A DNA stretch of 47,000 nucleotides from Nocardia sp. (GCF_025465275.1 NZ_JAODNK010000059.1:1-47000), one strand, 5' to 3'; counted from the first letter of the stretch, positions 24,748 through 32,987 are shown. Numbers and translations: made by a program. Notes: generated by a model from the sequence alone, not told the origin.

Positions 24748-26172
24748 TCAGGCCGGGCGTTTCATCGAGCCGATGCCGAGCGCGGTAGCGGCACTGCACA
24801 GCCCGACCGCCGCTATCGCCCACCAGCTGCGGGTGAACCCGGTCAGCGCGTCGGCGCTGCCGGCCGTCACCGTGCCGAGAATCGCGATGAGCATGGTGAC
24901 GCCGAATACGTAGCCGAGCTGGCGGCTGGTATTGACCACGGCGCTGCCGGTCGAGACCCGCGCCGGTGGCAGATCGACGGTGGCGGTGGCAAGGAGATTC
25001 GGCAGTGAGAAGCCCACGCCCACACCGATAATGAGCCAGCCGGGCAGCAGATCGGTCACATAGCACACATTCTCGGAGGCGCTGATCGCCATGACCGCGG
25101 CGCCCACCGCGACGAGTAGGTTACCGATGGCGACCAGCGCGCCGGAGGAGACGCCGCGGCGCGCCAGGCGCTGGCCCACCGCGGCGAAGATCGGCACCAT
25201 CACCGGACCGGGCGCCACCGCCAAACCCGTGGTGAGAGCGCTGTAGTGGGCGCTGCTCTCCAGCCGCAGCACCACGCTCGGCAGGACGGCCCCGAACGCC
25301 GTGCAGAACAGCAGCGCGGTGACATTGGAATAGAAGAAGGAACGCACCTTCAGCAGGGCCGGATCCACGATGGGAGCGGAGTGGCGCAGCACGCGAAGCA
25401 CCACGAAGGCGAACGCGATTGCAGCACAGGCGAATGCGCTCAGTGTCGCATTACCGGACCAGCCCCACTCCTGCCCCTTCACCAGCGCGAGCGCCAACGA
25501 TCCGAAGGCCAGCGCGAGCGCGATCGCACCGAGTATGTCCGGAATCCGAGTGATGGCCGCATCTTTGGACTCGGGCAGCAGCACCATCGCACCGATCAGA
25601 GCGAGCACCCCGATGGGCACATTGACCAGGAACACCCACTGCCACGAAATCTTGACCAGCCCTCCGCCGATGACCGGCCCGAGCGCCGCGGCCACCGAAC
25701 TCGAAGTTGCCCAGACCCGCACGGACGAAGCACGACGCGCCGCGGGCATGGCGGTCAGCAGCAGACCGAGGCTGGTCGGCGTCAGCGCCGCCGCCCCCGC
25801 AGCCTGCAGCGCACGAAAGCCCACCAGCCACCAAAGCGTCGGTCCGAAGGCGCACGCCAGACTGGCGAGCGTAAAAACGGCCAGACCAGCGAGAAATCCA
25901 GCTTTGCGACCGAATCGATCCGCCATGCGCCCCGCTGGAATCAGCAGTGCGGCATACACAATGGTGTACCCGTTCAACACCCAGCTCAGATCCGAGAGCG
26001 AAGAGCCCGGATAGCCGCGACCGATGGCCGTGAACGCGACATTCACAACAAATACGTCGAGCATGGCCATAAAGGCCGCCGCACACAGCACGAGCAGGAT
26101 GAGATCGGACCTGTCCCGACCTTGTGACTGATCGGCGGATCCACCCACCACAGTCTGACTTGAATTCACCAT
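24748..26172 (-). CDS. MFS drug exporter, DHA2 (14-TM) family
   Basis: 474 aa with about 14 hydrophobic helices. Signatures: MLDVFVVNVAFTAIG in TM1 (the LD.TIVNVALP motif of DHA2), WVLNGYTIVYAALLIPAGRMADRFGRK (motif A), RALQAAGAAALTPTSLGL and the antiporter motif C-like LGPVIGGGL in TM5. It probably exports drugs or toxic metabolites with proton antiport. The start overlaps nothing; a perfect palindrome with a TATAGT -10 lies 21-31 bp upstream. The gene sits between the intact sigG-like gene and a decayed copy of that gene's 3' end. Confidence 0.92.
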   Translation of the reverse strand: MVNSSQTVVGGSADQSQGRDRSDLILLVLCAAAFMAMLDVFVVNVAFTAIGRGYPGSSLSDLSWVLNGYTIVYAALLIPAGRMADRFGRKAGFLAGLAVFTLASLACAFGPTLWWLVGFRALQAAGAAALTPTSLGLLLTAMPAARRASSVRVWATSSSVAAALGPVIGGGLVKISWQWVFLVNVPIGVLALIGAMVLLPESKDAAITRIPDILGAIALALAFGSLALALVKGQEWGWSGNATLSAFACAAIAFAFVVLRVLRHSAPIVDPALLKVRSFFYSNVTALLFCTAFGAVLPSVVLRLESSAHYSALTTGLAVAPGPVMVPIFAAVGQRLARRGVSSGALVAIGNLLVAVGAAVMAISASENVCYVTDLLPGWLIIGVGVGFSLPNLLATATVDLPPARVSTGSAVVNTSRQLGYVFGVTMLIAILGTVTAGSADALTGFTRSWWAIAAVGLCSAATALGIGSMKRPA

Positions 26173-26189
26173 AGTCAGACTGTAGACAC

Positions 26190-26203
26190 TTAACTATAGT
26201 TAA
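26190..26203. promoter_or_regulatory. palindromic operator/-10 of the MFS gene
   Basis: TTAACTATAGTTAA is a perfect 14-bp palindrome. On the minus strand it embeds TATAGT (26198-26193), a good -10 about 20 nt upstream of the MFS start, so a bound repressor would block RNA polymerase. The form suits MarR/PadR/TetR-type regulators. No dedicated repressor is adjacent except the TetR gene upstream, whose own promoter region carries a different palindrome. Confidence 0.6.
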
Positions 26204-26331
26204 TTCAAGCCAGATAATCGGCCGATCAACAGCGGCCTTACAGAGCACGAGGAATACCGGCTGCGCCGCCTGTCCGGACGCGCAGATCCTCTCGACGATC
26301 CGCCGGATCCGTTGCAGTGCAGCGGCTTCGC

Positions 26332-26382
26332 CGCACCACCGCCTAACAGGATACCGAGACGTTCGCGCCCTTCGAACTCGCC
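26332..26382 (+). pseudogene. decayed 3' fragment of a sigG-like gene
   Basis: These 51 bases align without gaps to 24685-24735, the end of the intact sigG-like gene, with 44 identities counted by eye. Translated in the matching frame it reads RTTA, stop, QDTETFAPFELA against RTTVYQDAEIFALFELA in the intact protein; the Tyr codon TAC has become TAA. Fainter similarity (GGC.TCGC) continues some bases upstream. It ends in front of a converging stop (the TetR gene), just as the intact gene meets the MFS stop. No other part of the sigma gene is present. Confidence 0.7.
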
Positions 26383-26399
26383 GCCCTAACTCGAGCAGG

Positions 26400-27014
26400 T
26401 CACCCGAGGACGCCGTCCACCGTGCGGCGGATCTTCTCGACGGCGGATTTGTCGCCGAGGCGGAGGGCGGTGTTGGCGGAGCGGAGGATGGCGTCGAGTT
26501 GGAAGGCTACGAGATCGGCGTCCAGTTCTGCGATTTCGCCGGCGACGATGGCTTGGCGCAGTTCGTGCGAGAGGACATAGATCCATTCCTGCTGATAGCT
26601 CGCGAGGGCATCCTGGACCGGGCCCGGGCGGCTGTCGAATTCGCTCAGATTCGCAGCCTGGAAGCAGCCTCCGGCGAACAGCGGGGTTTCGGCGTAGTCG
26701 ATCCAGCGTTCGATCAGTTCCCGAAGGCGTTGTGCGCCGTGTGGTTTCGATTGGGCGGGGCGGACGACGGCGTCGATGAACATGCGGCGCGCGTGGTCGA
26801 CAGTGGCCAGCTGCAGCGTTTCCTTGGTGCGGAACAGGGTTTGGATGCCGGCCTTGCTGAGTCCGACATCCATGGCCAGCCGGCCGAAGCTGAGGCTCTC
26901 CAGATTCTCCAGCGAGGCGATGTCCACGGCTCGGCCGAGAACCACCTGCCGGGTCCGCGCGCCGCGGAGTAGGCGTTTGTCGGTGATCTGATCGGCGGAC
27001 GGCGGAATGTCCAT
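26400..27014 (-). CDS. TetR-family transcriptional regulator
   Basis: 204 aa. The N-terminal HTH (about 20-65) reads LGRAVDIASLENLESLSFGRLA then VGLSKAGIQTLFRTKETL, with a charged region before it. The C-terminal ligand domain contains FAGGCFQAANLSEFDSRPGP, typical of the YxaF/LmrA-like subgroup. It starts 23 bp after the stop of the SGNH hydrolase gene on the same strand and is likely its operon partner. The TACG palindrome upstream of that gene is the probable autoregulatory site. Confidence 0.9.
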   Translation of the reverse strand: MDIPPSADQITDKRLLRGARTRQVVLGRAVDIASLENLESLSFGRLAMDVGLSKAGIQTLFRTKETLQLATVDHARRMFIDAVVRPAQSKPHGAQRLRELIERWIDYAETPLFAGGCFQAANLSEFDSRPGPVQDALASYQQEWIYVLSHELRQAIVAGEIAELDADLVAFQLDAILRSANTALRLGDKSAVEKIRRTVDGVLG

Positions 27015-27037
27015 ACGGTCGATCGTACTCCGGGAGG

Positions 27038-27712
27038 CTACTTCGACCCGAGAACGTAGGCCAGCTGTTGCACCACCAGGGTCGCAATCACCGCCTGGCC
27101 GGAGGTGGAGAAGTGAATCCGGTCCGCGCTGAGCAGGTTCGGGCGGTCGTTGAACGGGTGGTCCTCGCAGTCGGCAATGACGCCGCCGAACTCCGCGGCC
27201 AGCGTGCGGGTGATCGCGTTCAGCGTGCGCAGCCGGTCCGGCCAGTCAGGGAACACCGGGATGACGAAGGCGCGCCCGAGGGTGAAGGCGGCGAGCTGCG
27301 CTCCCGTCCCGGCCGCCAGTTCCCACATGCGGCGCAGCGTCCGCTCGATCTGTGCCCAGTCGGGTTCGCGGCGGACGATATCGTTCGCGCCGCTGGGCAC
27401 GATCAGCAGATCCGGGCGGAATTCGAGGATCCGCGCGCTCTGCTCGTCGAGCGCCTGTTGCGTCGTGGCCCCGATCCGGCCGGTATTGAGGTATTCGAGG
27501 TCCGGCCGCACCCGCAGCAGAATCTGCCGAACTCGTTCGGGCCAACCGAGATTCAGATAGCCGGGGGTCGGATCGCCCGCACCGACCGAGAGGCTGTCGC
27601 CGATCGACGCGAAACGCCGCCATGGCGCGTCGTGGAGCAGGGCGGCCGCCGCTACGGGCGACAGGCAATAGGGATCCGTCGCCTCGATGAGTGGGTGCAC
27701 CATCACTGTCAT
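27038..27712 (-). CDS. SGNH/GDSL-family hydrolase
   Basis: 224 aa, no signal peptide. The four SGNH blocks are visible: block I FASIGDSLSVGAGD with nucleophile Ser40, block II NTGRIGATT (Gly), block III VPSGANDIV (Asn) and block V with Asp and His in SADRIHFS. It is an esterase or lipase of unknown substrate acting in the cytoplasm. It is the first gene of a two-gene transcript with the TetR regulator, so it may detoxify or process the ligand the regulator senses. Confidence 0.92.
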   Translation of the reverse strand: MTVMVHPLIEATDPYCLSPVAAAALLHDAPWRRFASIGDSLSVGAGDPTPGYLNLGWPERVRQILLRVRPDLEYLNTGRIGATTQQALDEQSARILEFRPDLLIVPSGANDIVRREPDWAQIERTLRRMWELAAGTGAQLAAFTLGRAFVIPVFPDWPDRLRTLNAITRTLAAEFGGVIADCEDHPFNDRPNLLSADRIHFSTSGQAVIATLVVQQLAYVLGSK

Positions 27713-27721
27713 GAATTAAGC

Positions 27722-27737
27722 ATACGGCCGTACGTAT
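27722..27737. promoter_or_regulatory. TetR-type operator upstream of the SGNH/TetR operon
   Basis: ATACG-GCCGTA-CGTAT contains the palindrome TACGGCCGTA and outer arms ATACG/CGTAT. TACG-rich dyads of this size are common TetR sites. It lies 10 bp upstream of the SGNH start, where binding would block the promoter. It is also within reach of the divergent PucR-like gene. Confidence 0.5.
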
Positions 27738-27824
27738 CCATGTCACAAGAGTTGAGTTGTTTGCCCCGATAGGTGACCGGCATTACAGTTACCCTCCAGT
27801 AGGAACTCCAGCGTTCCCTGAAAT

Positions 27825-28757
27825 ATGGAGTCGCACATGCCAACACCCACCACCGCTGTGCCGACCACCGCAGCCCCCGCGACCGTCGTCACCCGGACCT
27901 GTCTCGAACTCACCGCCGATGTCCTCGAGCGACTGCTGGAGGTGCTCGCGGCCGTCGACTCCGCGGTGCTGACCGAACACCACAACGCCGTGCAAGCGGT
28001 GACCTCGGCGCTGCTCGGCGGGCAGCCCGCCACGGCCAAGACGCGGTCGGCGGGAATCGAGATCGAGGAGTCGTATTTCGTACTGGCCCTGCACATTCCG
28101 CCGCATCCACGCAGTGCCGTACCGGCCATCGATGCGGCGGTGCTGGCTCGGCGCACGCTGCGCCGCCTGCAATCCGGACTGGCCGTGCACAGTGCGGGAC
28201 GGGCGCTGCCGATGTTGAGCACCGAGGGCGGCACCGTGCTGCTGCCCGAATCCTGCACCGACCCTGCGACTCTCGATGACCTCGTTGCCGGACTGTCCGC
28301 CACGGCGCGGGTGCCCGTCACGGCGACCGTCATGCACGCTGCGACACAGGCGATTCCGGCGGCGGCCGATCAGGCGCACGAACTACTGGATATGGTGCAC
28401 CGGCTGCAGTGCGAACCGGGTCTGTACCGCTTCGACGATCTGGCCATGGAGTATCAGCTGACCCGGCCGGGTCCGGGCCGCGAATACCTCGGGGCGCTAC
28501 TGGATCCGCTCGACGAGTACCCGGAGCTGCTGGAGACCCTACGCCGGCACCTCGGCAATGATCTGAACCGCCGCCGCACCGCGCGCGGGCTCGGCGTGCA
28601 CACCAATACCATCGACTATCGGCTCAAGCGCATAGGGCAGCTCACCGGTTTCGATCCCGCCCAATCGGCGGGGCTGTGGTACCTGCGCTCCGCGCTGGTG
28701 GCTCGCACCTACCGAAACGCGGAGCAGCACAGGCACTTCGAGCACACGCTCAGCTAG
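27825..28757 (+). CDS. PucR/CdaR-type helix-turn-helix regulator
   Basis: 310 aa. The C-terminal 65 residues are the characteristic PucR_HTH: LLETLRRHLGNDLNRRRTAR, LGVHTNTIDYRLKRIGQLTG and a final AGLWYLRSALVAR. The middle region (about 100-220) resembles the GGDEF-like/CdaR sensor region seen in this family. Such proteins usually activate a neighbouring catabolic or secondary-metabolism gene. A second Met four codons in is a possible start. An inverted repeat GGAAC-n6-GTTCC (27802-27817) lies just before the gene and may be its own operator. It converges on the lipase gene. Confidence 0.85.
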   Translation: MESHMPTPTTAVPTTAAPATVVTRTCLELTADVLERLLEVLAAVDSAVLTEHHNAVQAVTSALLGGQPATAKTRSAGIEIEESYFVLALHIPPHPRSAVPAIDAAVLARRTLRRLQSGLAVHSAGRALPMLSTEGGTVLLPESCTDPATLDDLVAGLSATARVPVTATVMHAATQAIPAAADQAHELLDMVHRLQCEPGLYRFDDLAMEYQLTRPGPGREYLGALLDPLDEYPELLETLRRHLGNDLNRRRTARGLGVHTNTIDYRLKRIGQLTGFDPAQSAGLWYLRSALVARTYRNAEQHRHFEHTLS

Positions 28758-28777
28758 CGATTACTTCGGACACATAC

Positions 28778-30076
28778 TCATACCGCGATCCGGCGCTGTA
28801 ATTCCTCGCTGCCGGCGCGGCCCCGCACCGGACGGCCGCACAGCATGCGCACCAGCAACGCCAGGAACGGCAGGTGCTGTGCCCGCGACCGCTGCGACAG
28901 CGCCACCGACCAGACCGTCTCACTACCGGGCAGACCGAGCGGCTGATCGTCGAATCGATCGGCGAGCCAGTCGATCATGGTGGGCGCACCCAGGAACTGC
29001 AGTGGCAGATGCATACTGAGCCGGTCCCGCAGATATTTGACATGCGCGCCGCGGCGCAGATACCGGCCAACGTGCGCATCGATATCGGCCACCGCGATCA
29101 CCTCGTCGTACACCGCCTGCAATACCAGCATGGGCATGGCGGGAGCCTGTGCGCCGGGCCGTATTTCGTCGAGCACGATGCGGAGTTCGTGATGGTCCAG
29201 CATGGCCGCGAGCCCCTCGCGGGCATGGCGGTCGGCATCGCGTCCGGCGAAGCGGGCCAGCAGCGGGAGGGTGGGGGTGCGCTCGGCCGTATCCAGCAAT
29301 GCCAGATACTCGGCCGACAGATGACTGCGCAGCACCTCACGCAGTTGCGGATAGGCCCGCCGCAGTCCGGCGGTGAACACCATGGCGAAGCCCGCGTACG
29401 GCGAGGCGTTCAATCGCACGAAGGCCGAAGCGGGATCTCCCACAGGCGATCCCGCGACCGCGCCGACGATATCGAGTTCGGGGGCGTAGCCAGCGGCAAG
29501 CTCCGCTGCCCAGGCTGTCGCCAGACCGCCACCCGAGTAGCCCCACAAGCCGATTCGAGTGTCGGCGGCCAACCCCAGGGCCGGGAATCGCAATGCGGCG
29601 CGCGCCGCGTCCAAGGCCCGATAGCCGGGTTCGCGGGCCGAGCCGAAGTGCCCGCCGAGGCCCTCGTGATCGGGCACCGACACCGCCCAGCCGCGGGTCA
29701 GTGCACTGGCGATGAGCGGTAGCTCCACCTGTGGGATGGATCCGAGTGCACGAGCGCCGTGCCGTAATGCGTAGGAGGGGAAGCACATCGGGGCGACGGC
29801 ATCGATCGCGCACTGGAACGACACCAGCGGCCGCCGCTCGGCCGGGTCGGCGCCCCAGGGCAGCAGCACCGTGGTGACCGCCGCTTCCGGAGCGCCGCGC
29901 AGATCGGTTGTGCGATACAGCAATTGCCACGCCGCGATCTTCTGCGGCACCAGCCCGAAGAGGCCCAGCCGGACCTCCCGCGAGCGCAGAATCGTGCCCG
30001 GGGCGACGCGGCCGAGCGGTATCGGTGAGTGGTAGAACGGATCGTCGCCCGGGAGCTGCGGCTCAGAGATGTCCAT
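28778..30076 (-). CDS. secretory lipase-family protein, separated from its signal peptide by a frameshift
   Basis: 432 aa in this frame. It matches secretory triacylglycerol lipases (LIP family): FYHSPIPLGRVAPGTILRSR at the start, SVPDHEGLGG, the nucleophile elbow GLWGYSGGGLATAWA, and a late VLQAVYDEVIAVAD with the acidic residue and a downstream His in HVKYL or HLPL. These are normally exported, yet no signal peptide precedes it in frame. The signal-peptide-like sequence lies in another frame at 30155-30063 with a proper ribosome site, so the gene looks broken by a small indel near 30070-30090. If translated from the ATG at 30076 or the GTG at 30118, the product would stay in the cytoplasm. 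Confidence 0.8.
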   Translation of the reverse strand: MDISEPQLPGDDPFYHSPIPLGRVAPGTILRSREVRLGLFGLVPQKIAAWQLLYRTTDLRGAPEAAVTTVLLPWGADPAERRPLVSFQCAIDAVAPMCFPSYALRHGARALGSIPQVELPLIASALTRGWAVSVPDHEGLGGHFGSAREPGYRALDAARAALRFPALGLAADTRIGLWGYSGGGLATAWAAELAAGYAPELDIVGAVAGSPVGDPASAFVRLNASPYAGFAMVFTAGLRRAYPQLREVLRSHLSAEYLALLDTAERTPTLPLLARFAGRDADRHAREGLAAMLDHHELRIVLDEIRPGAQAPAMPMLVLQAVYDEVIAVADIDAHVGRYLRRGAHVKYLRDRLSMHLPLQFLGAPTMIDWLADRFDDQPLGLPGSETVWSVALSQRSRAQHLPFLALLVRMLCGRPVRGRAGSEELQRRIAV

Positions 30077-30155
30077 CACCACCGGACAGCGCCGACCCCA
30101 TCGCGGTGACTCCGGCACAGACGGCGCCGCCGAGCGCTCGCACCTTCGGCCTCAT
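30063..30155 (-). other. orphaned signal-peptide ORF of the lipase
   Basis: An ATG at 30155 has GGAAGAGG just upstream and encodes MRPKVRALGGAVCAGVTAMG followed by SALSGGDGHL and a stop, that is, a basic n-region and a hydrophobic core like an actinobacterial signal peptide. It overlaps the lipase reading frame, shifted by one base. It ends in a TGA where the mature lipase would begin (SEPQLPGDDPFY in the other frame). Restoring one base would join the two into a normal secreted lipase. Confidence 0.6.
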
Positions 30156-30287
30156 AGAACCTCTTCCACTACGTCGAATTCGCTTGCGACAGTATGGGTA
30201 CGGTGCCACCGGGGACGCTGTCTCTGTGTCAGATGACAAGGTTCCCCGCCGTCAGCGGGTCGCCGATTGTGGTGTGGGACAGCCCGA

Positions 30288-30941
30288 TCACGCGGGCGGG
30301 CGGGAGATGGCGATGGCCGTGCGCGTGAACAGGGAGGCCAATTCCGGCAGGTGCGAGGCATCGCGCTCGTTCAGGCAGGACCGCACCCGATCATCGATCC
30401 CGCCGAGCAGCATATCGATCAATTCCGGATCCGGCTCCGCGGCGAGTTCACCGTCCCGCACACCGATGCGCACCACGGCAATGATGTATTCCGCGAATCG
30501 GCGGTGCACCCGGGCCCGATGCGCCACCAGGCCGGGCCCGGCGGCCATGGTCTCCACATACAGCGCGCGAGCGGCGGCCGGCTGTGCGGCCAGCACCCGG
30601 AGGTAGATCTCGAACGAAATCCGTACCCGGTCGGCGAAGCTCACTCCGACCATTCCGGTGACGGTGTCCCGCAATTGGTCCAGGGCCTTGCCCACCGCGA
30701 GATCGTAAGCGGCGGCGAAACATTCGTCCTTGCCGCCGAACACGGCGTAGAAGGTCCGGCGTGCCACCTGTGCCCGGCTCACAATGTCGGCGACCGTGGT
30801 GGCGGCATACCCCAACTCCCCCACCGCCTCCAGTACGGCGGAACACAGTCGCTGATACTGGGAGGACTCCACCTGCTCGCGGCTGAGCCCGTGCCGCCCA
30901 CGCGGCAGTGGTCCCGCGGCCCCCACACCCTCCACACTCAC
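30288..30941 (-). CDS. TetR-family transcriptional regulator
   Basis: 217 aa from the GTG at 30941, which lies exactly seven bases after a TAGTGT -10 (30954-30949 on the minus strand), a leaderless configuration; an ATG at 31004 overlapping the ATPase gene by 22 nt is the alternative. The HTH (about 28-65) reads LCSAVLEAVGELGYAATTVADI then AQVARRTFYAVFGGKDECF. The C-terminal domain is large and helical. Its target is unknown. It follows the ATPase gene on the same strand and precedes the frameshifted lipase gene by about 130 bp. Confidence 0.88.
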   Translation of the reverse strand: MSVEGVGAAGPLPRGRHGLSREQVESSQYQRLCSAVLEAVGELGYAATTVADIVSRAQVARRTFYAVFGGKDECFAAAYDLAVGKALDQLRDTVTGMVGVSFADRVRISFEIYLRVLAAQPAAARALYVETMAAGPGLVAHRARVHRRFAEYIIAVVRIGVRDGELAAEPDPELIDMLLGGIDDRVRSCLNERDASHLPELASLFTRTAIAISRPPA

Positions 30942-30982
30942 CTCGCCCACACTATGGCCTTCCGACGCCCGCCGATGCCCGG

Positions 30983-32110
30983 CTATCGCTTGGGCCAGTG
31001 CCACGGTGGTTCCGCCAATGGTCGCAGCCCGTCCACCGTGGTCGCGCCGTCTTCCTTGACCAGTTCGATGGTGTGCAGGTCCGGGGCGTGCGCGGCCAGC
31101 ACATTGCGCAGCTCCCGCGCATGGGTCACCACGATCACCTGGGTGTCCTCGGCGACCTTGGCGATGAGTTCGCCCAGCGGGCCGAGTAGTTCCGGGTGCA
31201 GACTGGTTTCCGGCTCGTTCAGTACCAGCAATTCCGGCGGGCGCGGGGACAGCAGTGCGGCCACCAGCAGCAGATAGCGCAGGGTGCCGTCCGAGAGTTC
31301 CGCGGAGCCGAGCGGGCGGTGCAGTCCGGGTTGGTGCAGCAGTAGTTCGAAACGCCCGTCCCGACCGGCTATTTCGATTTCGCTGCCCGGAAAGGCATGG
31401 TCCACCGCCTGATTCAGGCCCTCGGCATCACCGATCTCCCGAATCGTCTGCAGCGCGGCCGCGCCATCGGAGCCGTCGTGCGCGAGCACCATGGTCCGGG
31501 TCCCGATCTGCAGCGTGCGGCCGGGCGCATCCACATCGGTGCGCAGATGGTCGTAGAAACGCCAGCCTCTGATGCGTTCGCGCAGTACCAGCAGATCCGG
31601 TGCGTGCTGTGGGTCCGCCAATTCGGCGAGCATGCTGTCGAAGGGTTTCAGCGCATGCGGCACCATCGCCCAGCCGCCCTTGTCCGCCCGCAATCGCACC
31701 ACCGGACCGCCACGCTCGGCCAGCATGGTCGCGGGCCGCAGCACCGGTCCGGCCCACACCGCCTCGGCCTTGATCTCCGGATCCCGATTGAACATCGAGT
31801 ACGCGTCCGGCACCGGCACACCCAGATCCGCCGCATAACCGAAGTCGTCGCCCGCGAACCCGAGCCGCAAGGCCAGTGGTCCCCCGCGCGCGGTCCGCCC
31901 GGGCCCCGCCCACAGCGTCGAATCCAGGCCGCCCTCCCGAGCCAGCCCGGCGACCGCACCGTTGCGCGAGAAATCAGCCAGCAGCCGCAGCACCCGGTAG
32001 AGGCTCGACTTGCCACTGCCATTGGCACCCGTGACCACATTCAATTGCCCCAGAGGCACCACCAACCGGCGCAACGACCGGTAGTTCTCGACGGCAAGCG
32101 TGGTCAACAT
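30983..32110 (-). CDS. RecF/OLD-like AAA family ATPase
   Basis: 375 aa. ABC/SMC-type ATPase: an N-terminal LAVENYRSLRRL strand-turn, Walker A GANGSGKSS (about 28-36), the signature-like LSDGTLRYLLL (about 276-286) and a Walker B region LLVLNEPETSLHPELL in which Asn replaces the usual Asp before Glu, as often in this subgroup. It has no TOPRIM nuclease domain, so it is not a complete OLD nuclease. Single-gene relatives are of unknown function; some ATPases of this shape belong to defence systems. The gene next to it upstream carries the decayed oxygenase end and the TA-like pair. Confidence 0.85.
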   Translation of the reverse strand: MLTTLAVENYRSLRRLVVPLGQLNVVTGANGSGKSSLYRVLRLLADFSRNGAVAGLAREGGLDSTLWAGPGRTARGGPLALRLGFAGDDFGYAADLGVPVPDAYSMFNRDPEIKAEAVWAGPVLRPATMLAERGGPVVRLRADKGGWAMVPHALKPFDSMLAELADPQHAPDLLVLRERIRGWRFYDHLRTDVDAPGRTLQIGTRTMVLAHDGSDGAAALQTIREIGDAEGLNQAVDHAFPGSEIEIAGRDGRFELLLHQPGLHRPLGSAELSDGTLRYLLLVAALLSPRPPELLVLNEPETSLHPELLGPLGELIAKVAEDTQVIVVTHARELRNVLAAHAPDLHTIELVKEDGATTVDGLRPLAEPPWHWPKR

Positions 32111-32214
32111 GCCACCACCCTAGGGATGGCATCAGACACCTTCCAGCAATCGGATCGCCGAGATGAGCCAACTCACCCGAAGCCCTGTGCGTGATTCGGG
32201 CGAGTGCCGCAGCA

Positions 32215-32238
32215 GATCAGGCGTCGTGGAAGACGAGG
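32215..32238. repeat. 24-bp perfect direct repeat, copy 1
   Basis: Identical over 24 bases to 32988-33011, in the same orientation, 773 bp away. Similarity continues to 32271 with 25 of the next 33 bases matching. Each copy encodes the end of a 2OG oxygenase (minus strand, FHDA then TGA). The repeats bracket the toxin-antitoxin-like pair. Confidence 0.85.
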
Positions 32239-32305
32239 TCCAGGGTGTGGCCACGACCGGAGCCCACGTGGATACGGCAGGCGAACGGCCGCATCGCGCG
32301 CTGAG
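32217..32305 (-). pseudogene. decayed C-terminal fragment of a 2OG-Fe(II) oxygenase gene
   Basis: The last 29 codons before TGA read AMRPFACRIHVGSGRGHTLD then LVFHDA, against PMRHGVSLVRSGRRHTLGLVFHDA in the intact gene at 32990-33718. The iron-binding His of RHG is lost. The antitoxin stop lies directly next to it. It is the displaced end of an oxygenase gene and cannot encode a working protein. Confidence 0.75.
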
Positions 32306-32632
32306 CTAGGCGGCTGGCCGATGGGCGACGGTGGCCAGTACCCGCAGTGCGTCGGCGAGGTTGACGACCATGCCGGAACCCTCGGCGGCCAGACCCATTT
32401 CCATGTATTGGCGGATGAGTTCGGACTGCGTGATGCCCTTCGCCTCGGCGGTGGCCTTCAACCGCTCGTCGAGGTCGACCGACCACTTGACGGACCGCTT
32501 CACCGGGATGCCGTCGGCCGGCTTGTCGGCCGGGCCCGGTAGCCCCTCGGGGGCGAGCGCGTCCTGATCGAATTCCATACCTTCGGTCCAGGCCGCGAAC
32601 TCATTTGCAGTGCTGGGGATTTCGCGTGTCAT
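32306..32632 (-). CDS. putative ribbon-helix-helix antitoxin
   Basis: 108 aa from the ATG that overlaps the upstream stop by 4 nt (ATGA). The N-terminal half is acidic (WTEGMEFDQDALAPEGL) and could wrap around a partner. The C-terminal half holds a ribbon-helix-helix-like sequence: VKRSVKWSVDLDERLKATAE then KGITQSELIRQYMEMGLA. That suits an antitoxin binding both toxin and operator DNA. Toxin-first order and the 4-nt overlap are known from several type II systems such as BrnTA. Assignment rests on this architecture, not on a recognised family. Confidence 0.65.
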   Translation of the reverse strand: MTREIPSTANEFAAWTEGMEFDQDALAPEGLPGPADKPADGIPVKRSVKWSVDLDERLKATAEAKGITQSELIRQYMEMGLAAEGSGMVVNLADALRVLATVAHRPAA

Positions 32633-32931
32633 TGTTCGCCCTCCCATTCGGTGAACGTCTTCAACTGCTGCGGCGTCATGTCGGTGATACCGATGATCTG
32701 ATGGTCGGCGACGGCCGAGGCATCGTCGTCGTCGGCCAGTAGTCGCCGCGTCCACACAATGACCGCCCGCCCGGTGCGGGTGCGGCCCCAGAAGGTGAGC
32801 GCCACGACGTCGTTCCCACCGGCGGGAACGACCTTCTTACGTCGGCCGTAAATGACATCGGTGATGTCATCCCGGGACAGTCCCAGCTCGGCGGCCATTC
32901 GTAAGGCTCGATGTAACCAGTAGTAACCCAT
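32629..32931 (-). CDS. putative type II toxin
   Basis: 100 aa, basic in the middle (DVIYGRRKKVVPAGGNDVVA then LTFWGRTRTGRAVIVWTRRL) and acidic at the end. The alternating strands with Arg/Lys recall small RelE/BrnT-fold ribonucleases, but no family is certain and no catalytic residue can be named. It lies directly upstream of and overlaps the RHH protein gene, with a symmetric operator 12 bp before its start. Both genes sit inside the direct repeats, so the pair probably arrived as a unit. Confidence 0.58.
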   Translation of the reverse strand: MGYYWLHRALRMAAELGLSRDDITDVIYGRRKKVVPAGGNDVVALTFWGRTRTGRAVIVWTRRLLADDDDASAVADHQIIGITDMTPQQLKTFTEWEGEQ

Positions 32932-32942
32932 TACCAGCTCAT

Positions 32943-32962
32943 GGTACCTCGCGTGAGGTACC
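32943..32962. promoter_or_regulatory. operator of the TA-like operon
   Basis: Perfect 8-bp arms GGTACCTC and GAGGTACC around GCGT, 12 bp upstream of the toxin-like start. RHH antitoxins repress their own operons at such palindromes, so this is the expected autoregulatory site. Confidence 0.65.
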
Positions 32963-32987
32963 GGAAACCATCGCGAATATCGTGGCG

